This document shows, piece by piece, positions 8,526 to 17,089 of a stretch of DNA of 64,000 bases; position 1 is the stretch's first letter; each line of letters starts with the position of its first letter. Below the pieces are notes generated by a model. That model did no database searches. It was not told the DNA's origin and was given only the letters and a program-made list of their open reading frames with translations. Source of the DNA: Flagellimonas olearia (lineage in GTDB: Bacteria; Bacteroidota; Bacteroidia; Flavobacteriales; Flavobacteriaceae). A program made the translations under genes and the position numbers. Location of the stretch: contig NZ_WELG01000002.1 of NCBI RefSeq assembly GCF_009184425.1, positions 1,509,375-1,573,374 of the forward strand, in the 5' to 3' direction.

Positions 8526-10490
8526 ATGTTGTATAAGAGGGTGGCTTTATGGGTGGTACTTAGCCTTCCGGGGCTGCTCTTTGCCCAGCAGACAAATGAG
8601 TTTGGGATATTGGACCAGTTCGAAAAAGACTTTAAGTCTTACGAGAAGGATACCACCGCCGCTGCCATCTATCTCTATGAAAAAGGTGAAAACTATTTTG
8701 AGGCGAGGCAAGGGTATATTTGGTTGATCACAACCTACCATGCAAAAAAGAAGATACTTAAGAAACAAGGTTTTGACGAGGCAGAGATCATCATCCCGTA
8801 CTACCGTGCCAAGGCGGGGAGGGAAAGAGTCAATGCGATAAAGGCAATCACCCACAACGGGAATAGAAAACAAGTGGTTGCCAGCGACAAGATTTTCGAT
8901 CTGGATGTGAACGAACGGCTATCCCAAATAAAATTCACTTTCCCAAGTGTAGAGGTGGGTTCGGTTTTGGAGTATAGCTATGAAATCCAATCTCCTTTTT
9001 TCTATAATCTTTCGGGCTGGGAATTCCAAAGTGCGATTCCAAAACTGTACTCAGAGTATAATGCCAAAATCCCCGGGAACTTTAAATACAATAGATCCTT
9101 GATTGGCGAAATAGGTCTGGATGTAAACGATGCCACTATCAAGAAGAGTTGCTTTAGTGTGCCGGGTATTTCCCAAAGGGCGGATTGTGAGGTGTTGAAG
9201 TATGTGATGAAAGATGTACCTGCTTTTAAAGAAGATGAAGAATACATGCTTTCTTCGGATAACTACAGGTCCACGCTGGAGTTTGAGCTGTCGGAATACG
9301 TATCATTGGATGGTATCAAACAAAAGTTTACCAAGACTTGGAGGGATGTGGATAAGGAGTTCAGGACCGATAAGGATATTGGCGGACAATTAAGGAAGAA
9401 GAATTTCTTTGAAAAAAATGTTTCACTGGATCTGATCATTGGAGGTGAAAGTGATTTGGAAAAGGCTAAAAACATCTATAGGTTCGTTAAGGAGCACTAT
9501 ACCTGGAACAACAAATACAGCATTTTTAGGAACAATAATGTAAAGGATGCCTTTGATAGGAGAACAGGAAATGTGGCGGAAATCAACATTACCCTTATCA
9601 ATCTGCTCAATGCTGCCGATGTAAAGACAGACCTCATGGTACTTTCTACCCGATCCCATGGTTTGCCCAAACGTAACCATCCGGTACTGTCCAATTTCAA
9701 CTATGTTGTGGCCAAGACCACCATTGATGGAAAGGAATACCTGTTGGATGCCACCGAGAAGGAAATGCCCTTTGGGATGCTGCCCTATCGCTGTTTAAAC
9801 TATTATGGAAGGGTCATGGATCTGGATGGGGAAAGTTATTGGTACGACATCCTTCCGGAAAAAAACAACAGTCGAAGCATACAGGTCAAGACGGAATTGA
9901 AAGATGGTAAGGCTGTGGGGACATTGGATGATATCACCATGGGCTATGAGGCCTTTTTTAAACGAGACCAGGTAGCCAAGACCTCTGAAGAAAAATACCT
10001 GGGAGAAATGGAAAGGGAGTTGGATGATGATTTTGTCATTCAAACCTATGAAACCAATTCGGAAAAGTCGGATGAGAGAACTTTAGTGGAACATTTTGAG
10101 TTTGAGTTGCGGAACATCAACATGGATGCCACTGTTTTTCTCAACCCTTTTTTGGTCCGTTTTTTTGCCGCCAATCCTTTCAAATCGGAACAGCGGTACT
10201 ACCCAATTGATTTTGGTTTCCTAAGAAATTATAGGTACATGGCAAACATAAAGATTCCTGAGGGGTACAGGGTTAAGGAGTTTCCAGAGGTGGTTAACTT
10301 GGCCTTGCCGGACCAAAGTGCCTTGCTTCGGTTTGAGTGCAAGGAATATCAAGGGGTGATCAACGTATATTTCAACTTTAAGCTCAATTCAACACAATAC
10401 AACAGTGAAGGTTATGCTTACATAAAAAAGTTTTTCGAAAGGGCGGTAAATGTGCAGAACCAAAGCTACTTGGTGTTGGAAAAACTATAG
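8526..10490 (+). CDS. DUF3857/transglutaminase-fold exported protein, catalytic Cys and His lost
   Basis: Third tandem DUF3857 paralogue. I start it at the ATG giving a normal signal peptide (MLYKRVALWVVLSLPGLLFA); an in-frame TTG at 8514 that overlaps the preceding stop is possible. The transglutaminase-like region has Val350 where Cys is expected (GNVAEI) and Asn392 where His is expected (FNYVV), while Asp408 is kept. It pairs with the second paralogue, sharing features such as a late NPFKSE segment and a PIDFGF/PIDYGF segment. The first copy is the more distant relative. It is probably an inactive, exported partner protein. Confidence 0.83.
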   Translation: MLYKRVALWVVLSLPGLLFAQQTNEFGILDQFEKDFKSYEKDTTAAAIYLYEKGENYFEARQGYIWLITTYHAKKKILKKQGFDEAEIIIPYYRAKAGRERVNAIKAITHNGNRKQVVASDKIFDLDVNERLSQIKFTFPSVEVGSVLEYSYEIQSPFFYNLSGWEFQSAIPKLYSEYNAKIPGNFKYNRSLIGEIGLDVNDATIKKSCFSVPGISQRADCEVLKYVMKDVPAFKEDEEYMLSSDNYRSTLEFELSEYVSLDGIKQKFTKTWRDVDKEFRTDKDIGGQLRKKNFFEKNVSLDLIIGGESDLEKAKNIYRFVKEHYTWNNKYSIFRNNNVKDAFDRRTGNVAEINITLINLLNAADVKTDLMVLSTRSHGLPKRNHPVLSNFNYVVAKTTIDGKEYLLDATEKEMPFGMLPYRCLNYYGRVMDLDGESYWYDILPEKNNSRSIQVKTELKDGKAVGTLDDITMGYEAFFKRDQVAKTSEEKYLGEMERELDDDFVIQTYETNSEKSDERTLVEHFEFELRNINMDATVFLNPFLVRFFAANPFKSEQRYYPIDFGFLRNYRYMANIKIPEGYRVKEFPEVVNLALPDQSALLRFECKEYQGVINVYFNFKLNSTQYNSEGYAYIKKFFERAVNVQNQSYLVLEKL

Positions 10491-10547
10491 GATTAGCCCA
10501 GAGCGTATTAAATTTGTACCAGATTTGGTAACCTAAATAACATCAAC

Positions 10548-10874
10548 GTGGATATACAAAATGCGCAATTGGCCGTAGACGAATGGATCAAGAACCATGG
10601 AGTGCGTTATTTTAACGAGCTCACCAACATGGCCCAGCTCACCGAAGAGGTGGGGGAAGTGGCCCGGATCATAGCCCGGCGCTATGGGGAACAAAGTGAA
10701 AAGGAATCCGATAAGGCCAAGGACCTTGGGGAAGAATTGGCCGATGTACTTTTTGTGGTCCTTTGCCTAGCCAACCAAACAGGCATTGATCTTCAGGAGG
10801 CTTTTGATAAAAAATTGGAGATAAAGACCAAACGGGACCACGATCGTCACCAAAACAACAAAAAGCTTAAATAA
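10548..10874 (+). CDS. MazG-like nucleotide pyrophosphohydrolase
   Basis: A 108-residue all-alpha NTP pyrophosphohydrolase of the MazG/dUTPase superfamily, which hydrolyses (possibly aberrant) NTPs to NMPs and pyrophosphate. The metal-binding pattern is visible: EEVGEVARI near residue 30 (ExxE) and GEELADVLF near residue 64 (ExxD). The start is GTG. A TAAATTTG box at 10509-10516 is a promoter candidate, without a clear -33 element. In this clade such a gene often lies between dtd and aroA; here three DUF3857 genes are inserted between them. The precise substrate cannot be told from sequence. Confidence 0.88.
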   Translation: MDIQNAQLAVDEWIKNHGVRYFNELTNMAQLTEEVGEVARIIARRYGEQSEKESDKAKDLGEELADVLFVVLCLANQTGIDLQEAFDKKLEIKTKRDHDRHQNNKKLK

Positions 10875-10944
10875 AGTTGTCCTGCTAAACGGCCATTAGG
10901 TGCGTTTTTTCTAGTTTTGGACTTTCTATCAAACCACAATTATC

Positions 10945-12174
10945 TTGAGACTCCAACTTTCCGCTCCGCAAGACAAAAAACTGCAAAAAACCATTCAGAT
11001 AACGGGTTCCAAAAGTGAGACCAACCGATCACTATTGCTACAGGCTCTGTTTCCCAATGTAAGGATTGAAAACCTTTCCAATTCCGATGATGGTCAGGTC
11101 ATGCAAGAAGGATTAAAGAAGACAAGCGGGGAGGTCGACATTCACCACGCAGGCACCGCCATGCGTTTTTTAACAGGTTATTTTGCTTCGCAAGAAGGCA
11201 AAGAGGTTATTTTGACAGGTTCCCAACGTATGCAGGAGCGTCCCATCAAGGTTTTGGTGGAGGCCCTCAGAAATTTGGGCGCCCGTATCGAATATGTAAA
11301 GGAAGAAGGGTATCCGCCCATAAAAATTTCTGGAAAAAAATTGGACAAAGACAAGGTTTCCTTGCCGGCCAATATTAGTAGCCAGTATATTTCATCCCTA
11401 CTTTTAATTGCCCCCAGTCTTAAAAATGGACTGGAGTTGGAGCTTGTGGGGAAGATCACTTCCGTACCCTATATCAAAATGACGCTGTCCCTTTTGGAGC
11501 AGATAGGGGTTAGCACGTCCTTTGAGGGAAACACCATCAAGGTAGAGCCCAAAGAAGCCGTCCGGGACACCACCCTTGTGGTGGAATCGGATTGGAGCTC
11601 GGCCAGCTATTTTTATAGTATTGTGGCCCTTTGTGAAGTGGGTACAACCATCCAATTGTCATCCTACAAAAAGAATTCGTTGCAGGGCGATAGTGTCATG
11701 GCGGAAGTTTATAAAGATTTTGGGGTGGAGACTACCTTTGGTGACCACACCATCACCTTGACAAAAACAACCGATGAGATTCCTGAAAAGGTGGAGTATA
11801 ATCTATCCAATGCCCCGGATACCGCCCAAACCATCTCTGTTACCTGTTTGGGATTGGGAATAGGGTGCCATCTTACAGGATTGCATACCCTCCCCATAAA
11901 AGAAACCGACCGTTTGGCGGCCATGCAAACCGAGTTGACAAAATTTGGGGCAAAAGTGGAGATTGATGCCGAGAGCTTAACGTTGCAACCTACTTCAATT
12001 TTGAAATCCGGTGTTGCGGTAGATACGTATAACGATCACAGAATGGCCATGGCCTTTGGTCCCTTGGCGGTTAAAACTTCCTTTAGGGTCAATGATGCCG
12101 AGGTGGTTTCAAAGTCCTACCCTGATTTTTGGAACGACCTATCCACCCTAGGTTTTGGGGTTGCCGAAGTGTAA
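10945..12174 (+). CDS. aroA: 3-phosphoshikimate 1-carboxyvinyltransferase (EPSP synthase)
   Basis: AroA transfers the enolpyruvyl group of PEP to shikimate 3-phosphate, the sixth shikimate step. At 409 residues it is slightly shorter than the E. coli enzyme. Conserved parts seen are GSKSETNRSLLL near residue 22, the GTAMRFLTGY segment near residue 71 (normally GNAGTAMR), SSQYISSLL, and the C-terminal TYNDHRMAMAF. The start is TTG, with a TAGTTTTG box at 10912-10919. It connects to the DAHP synthase/tyrA operon at the left of the window, which is a separate transcription unit. Confidence 0.95.
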   Translation: MRLQLSAPQDKKLQKTIQITGSKSETNRSLLLQALFPNVRIENLSNSDDGQVMQEGLKKTSGEVDIHHAGTAMRFLTGYFASQEGKEVILTGSQRMQERPIKVLVEALRNLGARIEYVKEEGYPPIKISGKKLDKDKVSLPANISSQYISSLLLIAPSLKNGLELELVGKITSVPYIKMTLSLLEQIGVSTSFEGNTIKVEPKEAVRDTTLVVESDWSSASYFYSIVALCEVGTTIQLSSYKKNSLQGDSVMAEVYKDFGVETTFGDHTITLTKTTDEIPEKVEYNLSNAPDTAQTISVTCLGLGIGCHLTGLHTLPIKETDRLAAMQTELTKFGAKVEIDAESLTLQPTSILKSGVAVDTYNDHRMAMAFGPLAVKTSFRVNDAEVVSKSYPDFWNDLSTLGFGVAEV

Positions 12175-12197
12175 TGGGCATTTAATCACCAAATTAC

Positions 12198-12229
12198 TTG
12201 ACATCCCCCTACACGAGGTTGTATATTTG
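12198..12229 (+). promoter_or_regulatory. Bacteroidota-type promoter of queA
   Basis: TTG at 12198-12200 and TATATTTG at 12222-12229 are separated by 21 bases, matching the TTG/TAnnTTTG consensus of the Bacteroidota primary sigma factor. The queA ATG is 31 bases downstream. Confidence 0.75.
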
Positions 12230-12260
12230 CCCCTCTTAAAAAAATCGAAAAAAAGCTTAG

Positions 12261-13310
12261 ATGAAATTATCAAACTTCAACTTTGAATTACCCAAGGAAT
12301 TATTGGCCGAGTATCCTGCTGAAAACAGGGATGAATCCAAACTTATGGTAGTTCATAGGGACACTGGAAAAATTGAACACAAAATGTTTAAGGACCTTAT
12401 CGATTATTTTGATGAAGGTGATGTAATGGTCTTGAACAATACCAAGGTGTTTCCAGCACGACTTTATGGAAACAAGGAGAAGACCGGTGCCCGTATTGAA
12501 GTTTTCTTGCTCAGGGAGCTTAACCAAGAACAACGGTTGTGGGATGTTTTGGTAGATCCGGCCAGAAAGATTAGAATTGGGAACAAGCTCTATTTTGGTG
12601 AAGATGAAAGTTTGGTGGCAGAGGTCATCGACAATACAACTTCCAGAGGGAGAACGTTACGTTTCCTTTATGATGGTTCATATACCGATTTCAGGAGAAA
12701 ACTCCGTGAGTTGGGCGAAACACCACTTCCCAAATACATCAAAAGAAATGTTGAGCCAGAGGACGAGGAGCGATATCAGACCATCTATGCCAAATATGAA
12801 GGAGCCGTTGCGGCACCTACTGCCGGATTGCACTTTTCCAAGCACTTGTTGAAGCGTTTGGAGATCAAGGGAATCGATTTTGCCGAAGTGACCCTTCACG
12901 TTGGTTTGGGAACTTTTAACCCAGTTGAGGTAGAGGATTTATCCAAGCACAAGATGGACAGTGAGGAGTTGGTCATCGATGAAAAAGCCACCGAAGTGGT
13001 AAATTCGGCCAAGGATGATAAGAAGAAAGTATGTGCTGTGGGTACTACGGTAATGCGGGCCTTGGAGAGTGCCGTTTCCTCTGAGCACACCCTGAATACT
13101 TTTGAGGGATGGACCAACAAGTTCATTTTCCCTCCTTACGATTTTAGTATAGCCAATTGCATGATCACCAACTTCCATTTGCCAAAGTCGACCTTGTTGA
13201 TGATGGTATCTGCGTTTGCGGGTCATGACCTGATAAAGAAAGCATACAAGCAGGCCATTTTGGAAGGGTACCGTTTTTACTCTTATGGGGATGCCATGCT
13301 TATCCTTTAG
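12261..13310 (+). CDS. queA: S-adenosylmethionine:tRNA ribosyltransferase-isomerase
   Basis: QueA transfers and isomerises the ribosyl part of SAM onto preQ1-modified tRNA to form epoxyqueuosine at the wobble position. The 349-residue length is typical. Signature segments include the N-terminal [37 protein letters not shown], the APTAGLHFS motif near residue 187, and [15 protein letters not shown]. It has its own promoter and a terminator at 13333-13368, so it is probably a single-gene unit. Confidence 0.97.
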   Translation: MKLSNFNFELPKELLAEYPAENRDESKLMVVHRDTGKIEHKMFKDLIDYFDEGDVMVLNNTKVFPARLYGNKEKTGARIEVFLLRELNQEQRLWDVLVDPARKIRIGNKLYFGEDESLVAEVIDNTTSRGRTLRFLYDGSYTDFRRKLRELGETPLPKYIKRNVEPEDEERYQTIYAKYEGAVAAPTAGLHFSKHLLKRLEIKGIDFAEVTLHVGLGTFNPVEVEDLSKHKMDSEELVIDEKATEVVNSAKDDKKKVCAVGTTVMRALESAVSSEHTLNTFEGWTNKFIFPPYDFSIANCMITNFHLPKSTLLMMVSAFAGHDLIKKAYKQAILEGYRFYSYGDAMLIL

Positions 13311-13332
13311 GATAAAACTTTAAATAGATAAG

Positions 13333-13368
13333 AATCCCGTTCGGTTCAACGACCAGCGGGATTTTTTT
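13333..13368 (+). terminator. Intrinsic terminator of queA
   Basis: A 7-bp stem (AATCCCG/CGGGATT) with a 17-base loop that can fold further, followed by a run of seven T. It lies 22 bases after the queA stop and just upstream of rlmN. Confidence 0.8.
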
Positions 13369-13386
13369 CTTGATTATCTTTAAACT

Positions 13387-14427
13387 GTGGAAACAAAGAA
13401 GAAAGACATACGGGCCTTGACCAAGGAGCAACTGCGGAATTTTTTCGTGGAGTGCGGCGATAAAGCTTTCCGGGGCAACCAAGTGTATGAGTGGCTCTGG
13501 CAGAAATCGGCGCACACCTTTGATGCCATGACCAATGTTTCCAAAGAAACCCGGCAAATGTTGGAGGAGCACTTTGTGATCAATCACATCAGGGTGGACC
13601 AAATGCAGCGAAGTTCCGACGGGACCATAAAAAATGCCGTGCGCCTTCATGATGGTTTGGTGGTGGAATCCGTTCTTATTCCCACGGAGACCCGTACCAC
13701 GGCCTGTGTGTCCAGCCAGGTGGGATGTAGTTTGGACTGTAGGTTCTGCGCCACGGCACGGATGAAACGCATGCGAAACCTCAATCCGGATGAAATCTAC
13801 GATCAAGTGGTGGCCATAGACAATGAAAGCCGATTGTATTTTGATCGCCCCTTGAGCAATATTGTTTTTATGGGAATGGGGGAACCCCTCATGAACTACA
13901 ATAATGTGTTGAAGGCCATTGATATGATCACTTCACCAGAAGGATTGGGCATGTCCCCAAAGAGAATTACGGTTTCCACATCGGGGGTTCCCAAGATGAT
14001 TAAGAAAATGGCCGATGAGGAGGTGAAGTTTGGTCTGGCGGTTTCCCTACATTCCGCCATTGATGAGGTTAGAACCTCCATAATGCCTTTCAATGCCACA
14101 TTTTCTTTGGCCGATTTAAGGGAGGCTTTGGAATATTGGTACGGTAAGACTAAAAGCAGGATTACTTACGAATATGTGGTCTGGGAGGGCATCAACGACA
14201 CTCAGGAAGCTGTGGATGCCTTGGTCAAGTTTTGCAGGTTCGCACCATCTAAAGTCAACCTGATTGAATACAACCCCATTGATGATGGTGAATTCCAACA
14301 AGCATCAAGTGCCGCGGTGGATATGTACCAACGCACTTTGGAAAAAAATGGAATTACCGTTACCGTGCGCAGGTCAAGAGGCAAGGATATTGATGCTGCC
14401 TGCGGACAGTTGGCCAATAAGGCGTAG
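13387..14427 (+). CDS. rlmN: Dual-specificity 23S rRNA/tRNA adenine-C2 methyltransferase
   Basis: RlmN is a radical-SAM enzyme that methylates C2 of A2503 in 23S rRNA and A37 in some tRNAs. The [4Fe-4S] cluster motif CxxxCxxC is at C114, C118 and C121 (GCSLDCRFCATARM). The substrate-methylation Cys is expected near the C-terminus and is seen in AACGQLA. The GMGEPL motif after the cluster is also present. The 346-residue length is normal and the start is GTG. The GATGCCC array begins six bases after its stop codon. Confidence 0.96.
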   Translation: METKKKDIRALTKEQLRNFFVECGDKAFRGNQVYEWLWQKSAHTFDAMTNVSKETRQMLEEHFVINHIRVDQMQRSSDGTIKNAVRLHDGLVVESVLIPTETRTTACVSSQVGCSLDCRFCATARMKRMRNLNPDEIYDQVVAIDNESRLYFDRPLSNIVFMGMGEPLMNYNNVLKAIDMITSPEGLGMSPKRITVSTSGVPKMIKKMADEEVKFGLAVSLHSAIDEVRTSIMPFNATFSLADLREALEYWYGKTKSRITYEYVVWEGINDTQEAVDALVKFCRFAPSKVNLIEYNPIDDGEFQQASSAAVDMYQRTLEKNGITVTVRRSRGKDIDAACGQLANKA

Positions 14428-14432
14428 TTTTA

Positions 14433-14498
14433 GATGCCCGATGCCCGATGCCCGATGCCCGATGCCCGATGCCCGATGCCCGATGCCCGATGCCCGAT
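14433..14498. repeat. Heptanucleotide tandem array (GATGCCC)
   Basis: Nine perfect tandem copies of GATGCCC run from 14433 to 14495 and end in a partial GAT. The array is intergenic, starting 6 bases after the rlmN stop and ending about 130 bases before the polyprenyl synthase start. No imperfect units or spacers are visible, which points to recent expansion by slippage. The rest of the interval (14499-14630) shows only a TACTTTTA promoter-like box near 14590. Confidence 0.97.
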
Positions 14499-14630
14499 TT
14501 CTGACGATTAACTATCATCCAATCATCGAGCATTTGGTTCATCTGTCCTAAAACTTACTCCTTCCTATGACCAACTCTGGCATTTTCGCTACTTTTAGGG
14601 TTTTAAATCAAATTCGCCAAACCTAACGCA

Positions 14631-15605
14631 TTGAAAATCGTTTCTCAGATTAGGGAACCCATTGAAGATGAGATGGAACTTTTCGAGGAAAAGTTTCTGA
14701 AATCCATGTCATCCAAGGTGGCTTTGTTCAATAGGATCACGTATTACATTGTCAATAGAAAAGGTAAGCAAATGCGGCCCATGTTTGTCTTCCTTACCGC
14801 AAAATTACTCAATGGTGAAGTCAATGAAAGGACCTATTGCGGGGCATCCATCATTGAGTTGATCCATACGGCCAGTTTGGTCCATGATGATGTGGTGGAC
14901 GATAGCAACAAAAGGCGTGGTTTTTTCTCCATAAATGCCTTGTGGAAAAACAAGATTGCTGTTTTGGTGGGCGATTTTCTATTTTCCAAAGGACTTTTGG
15001 TAGCCTTGGAAAATAAGGATTACGATTTACTTCATATTATTTCCAATGCGGTTCGGGATATGAGCGAAGGAGAGCTCCTTCAAATTGAGAAAGCTCGACT
15101 TTTGGATATCACCGAGGAGGTCTACTACGATATCATTCGCCAAAAAACAGCCACCTTGATCGCAGCCTGTTGCAGTATGGGAGCCTGTTCCGTCCGCCCA
15201 GATTCTGAAGAAGTGGAAACTTTCCGGAAGTTTGGAGAGTTATGTGGTATGGCGTTCCAAATTAAAGACGACCTCTTTGATTACGGTGCGGAAAAGATCG
15301 GAAAACCCACAGGTATCGATATCAAGGAACAAAAAATGACCCTGCCATTGATTTATGCCCTTAACCAAAGCGATAAGGAAAAGAGAAGTTGGCTCATCAA
15401 CTCCATTAAAAAGCACAACAAGGACAAGAAAAGGGTGAAAGAGGTCATTGCCTACGTGAAGGAAATGGGTGGTTTGGAATATGCCGTGGAGAAAATGTTG
15501 GAGTTTAAGGATCAAGCCCTTGCTTTGCTGGACAATTATCCTGATTCAGATTACAAAGCATCTCTCACCTTGATGGTGAACTACGTTGTGGACCGTAAAA
15601 AGTAG
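14631..15605 (+). CDS. Polyprenyl diphosphate synthase
   Basis: A trans-prenyltransferase that elongates allylic diphosphates with IPP, most likely to make the side chain of menaquinone (octaprenyl/heptaprenyl class, IspB-like). Both aspartate-rich motifs are present: DDVVD at residues 86-90 and DDLFD at 213-217, each chelating Mg-diphosphate. GKQMRPMFV near residue 45 is the IPP-binding KxxR-type segment. The 324-residue length fits the long-chain class; chain length cannot be fixed from the sequence alone. The start is TTG. Confidence 0.93.
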   Translation: MKIVSQIREPIEDEMELFEEKFLKSMSSKVALFNRITYYIVNRKGKQMRPMFVFLTAKLLNGEVNERTYCGASIIELIHTASLVHDDVVDDSNKRRGFFSINALWKNKIAVLVGDFLFSKGLLVALENKDYDLLHIISNAVRDMSEGELLQIEKARLLDITEEVYYDIIRQKTATLIAACCSMGACSVRPDSEEVETFRKFGELCGMAFQIKDDLFDYGAEKIGKPTGIDIKEQKMTLPLIYALNQSDKEKRSWLINSIKKHNKDKKRVKEVIAYVKEMGGLEYAVEKMLEFKDQALALLDNYPDSDYKASLTLMVNYVVDRKK

Positions 15606-15651
15606 TGTTCGTATCAGGGGACGAGTTCAAGCTCAAATTCAAGTTCATTCA

Positions 15652-15678
15652 GTTGTCAGTTCGAGCGCGGTCGAGAAC
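15652..15678. repeat. REP-like palindromic element, copy 1
   Basis: The core TTCGAGCGCGGTCGAGAA is an imperfect palindrome flanked by TTGTCAG. It resembles the GTCAGTTCGAGCGnAGTCGAGAA repeats that I recall as scattered in Flavobacteria genomes. It is intergenic, between two convergent genes. Confidence 0.6.
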
Positions 15679-15713
15679 GATAAAATAAGCTTTACACGAT
15701 TTTCCAAGAGCCT

Positions 15714-15962
15714 CTATGTTGAAGATGTCAATGCCTGTTCTATCTCAGGGGTAAACTCTTCTTTGTAATAGACCCGTTTACAATGTGAGCATTCTGCATA
15801 ACTGGTATTGTTTATGGTAAAAACGGGAATCCAGAATACATGGGCCTGATTGGACTGGCGTACAGCGGTCAAAGTACCGGTTTGATGGCAGTGTGGACAA
15901 GCCACGTGATGTAGGGTCTTGGCTTCCTTTTTTCCTGACTTTGTTCCGAAGAAAAGAATCAT
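15714..15962 (-). CDS. Small zinc-ribbon protein
   Basis: An 82-residue protein with two CxxC pairs, CPHC near residue 26 and CSHC near residue 61, forming a likely zinc ribbon. The hydrophobic stretch between them (HVFWIPVFTI) is usual for this small Bacteroidota family, whose role is unknown. I use the internal ATG giving MILFFGTKSGK. The upstream in-frame ATG at 15983 would lie on top of a good reverse-strand promoter (15981-16014), and family members known to me start with an MI(L/F)FFGT-like sequence. Confidence 0.8.
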   Translation of the reverse strand: MILFFGTKSGKKEAKTLHHVACPHCHQTGTLTAVRQSNQAHVFWIPVFTINNTSYAECSHCKRVYYKEEFTPEIEQALTSST

Positions 15963-15980
15963 ACAATCTATTTTGTATTG

Positions 15981-16014
15981 CAAAGATACCGTGTTTGCTT
16001 TACTCGTGTATCAA
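15981..16014 (-). promoter_or_regulatory. Bacteroidota-type promoter of the zinc-ribbon gene
   Basis: Read on the minus strand, TTG (16014-16012) is followed after 23 bases by TATCTTTG (15988-15981). This places the -7 box 18 bases before the ATG at 15962. Confidence 0.65.
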
Positions 16015-16349
16015 TAGGTCAATTTCATTTTTAGGGAATTGTTACGCCAACCGACCCTATAATCTGAGCCAACAAAGAACACCTTCAAATCGGCTTGATA
16101 TTCCCTGTCGACCATGAAAATGGTAAAATCAGCCTGATACTCCCTGTCGGTAAAATACCAAAGCCCCTCGTTACCGCGTACTTTGTAGTCCCGATCCACT
16201 TTATAAACCAAAAGATCGGCTTTGTAGTCTCGGTCCACTTCAAAAACATTGTAGTCAGCTTGATAATCTGCATTGGTTTGGAAAACCCTTTGAGACATAA
16301 GGCTTTGTGATAGAAATAGTAGGGCAAGAAGAGCTAGGGTATTTTTCAT
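16011..16349 (-). CDS. DUF6150-like exported repeat protein
   Basis: A 112-residue exported protein with a signal peptide (MKNTLALLALLFLSQSLMS). The mature part consists of about six short repeats of roughly 14 residues built on VDR(D/E)Y(K/Q)AD (for example ADYNVFEVDRDYKAD and ADFTIFMVDREYQAD), plus a central GLWYFTD segment. This matches what I recall as DUF6150. The repeats suggest a small beta-rich or solenoid fold; function is unknown. A GTG two codons upstream is in frame, but the ATG starts the signal peptide. It is transcribed toward the zinc-ribbon gene. Confidence 0.8.
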   Translation of the reverse strand: MKNTLALLALLFLSQSLMSQRVFQTNADYQADYNVFEVDRDYKADLLVYKVDRDYKVRGNEGLWYFTDREYQADFTIFMVDREYQADLKVFFVGSDYRVGWRNNSLKMKLTY

Positions 16350-16454
16350 AATCACCTTTTTTTAATGGAATGATTTGTTTGAAATCAAATACCTTACCAA
16401 TAATTGATTTTCCGTTTTTAAATATTTTCTACATTCGCGGACAGTTTTGAAAAA

Positions 16455-17084
16455 TTGGAAGCCTATCACAGCGTAGAGAATTGGTTGTCCTGGATGGATG
16501 ATATCTCTGATAAGGATTATGTGATTATTGATCGTTTTCTTCGGGATGAGCTTTATTCCGGGATTCGGTCATTTTTTCTCTCCAAGTTGCCCAATTTTAA
16601 GGAAGCGGGGATTGGAACCGACACCGATAACCAGATAGATAGCAACATACGGGGCGACTTCACTTATTGGTTGGACCGAAAAAGAGATGTGCAACTTGAA
16701 CCTTTTTGGAACGTGGTGGATGAGATATTGCACATGTTCAACCGCTACTGTTTTTTGAGTCTTTCCGGATACGAATTCCATTTGGCCCATTACCCATCTG
16801 GTGGGCATTACGATAAACATTTAGATCAGTTTGAAAACCGGAACAACCGGATGATCTCCGTGGTGATTTATCTCAATGAAGGTTGGCAAAACGGGGATGG
16901 GGGAGAATTGGAGATTTTTGATAAAGATGGGTCTAGCTTTTTGGTGGAACCTGTGGCCGGTCGTTGCGTGATGTTCAAAAGTGCCGAGGTTCCCCATGCG
17001 GTGCTTCAATCCCACAAAAGCAGATTTAGCTTAACCGGATGGCTATTGTACCAGCCTTCGGCCTTGGGACAGTTTTTTGGGTAG
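16455..17084 (+). CDS. 2-oxoglutarate/Fe(II)-dependent oxygenase (prolyl 4-hydroxylase-like)
   Basis: A 209-residue double-stranded beta-helix oxygenase. The iron triad is H118-x-D120 (GGHYDKH) with distal H181 (VPHAVL). R190 (KSRFSLTGW) is placed to bind 2-oxoglutarate. The short size and the C-terminal SRxSLTGW pattern are those of bacterial prolyl-4-hydroxylase-like proteins. The substrate is unknown; protein (for example EF-Tu) or small-molecule hydroxylation are both possible. The start is TTG, preceded by TTG(16404)-N23-TACATTCG, a near-consensus promoter. Its end is 5 bases from the convergent downstream gene. Confidence 0.88.
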   Translation: MEAYHSVENWLSWMDDISDKDYVIIDRFLRDELYSGIRSFFLSKLPNFKEAGIGTDTDNQIDSNIRGDFTYWLDRKRDVQLEPFWNVVDEILHMFNRYCFLSLSGYEFHLAHYPSGGHYDKHLDQFENRNNRMISVVIYLNEGWQNGDGGELEIFDKDGSSFLVEPVAGRCVMFKSAEVPHAVLQSHKSRFSLTGWLLYQPSALGQFFG

Positions 17085-17089
17085 ATCGA

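Noticed and set aside
14433-14498. Heptamer array as a CRISPR array
   Set aside because: The repeats are contiguous 7-mers without spacers and there are no cas genes in the window.
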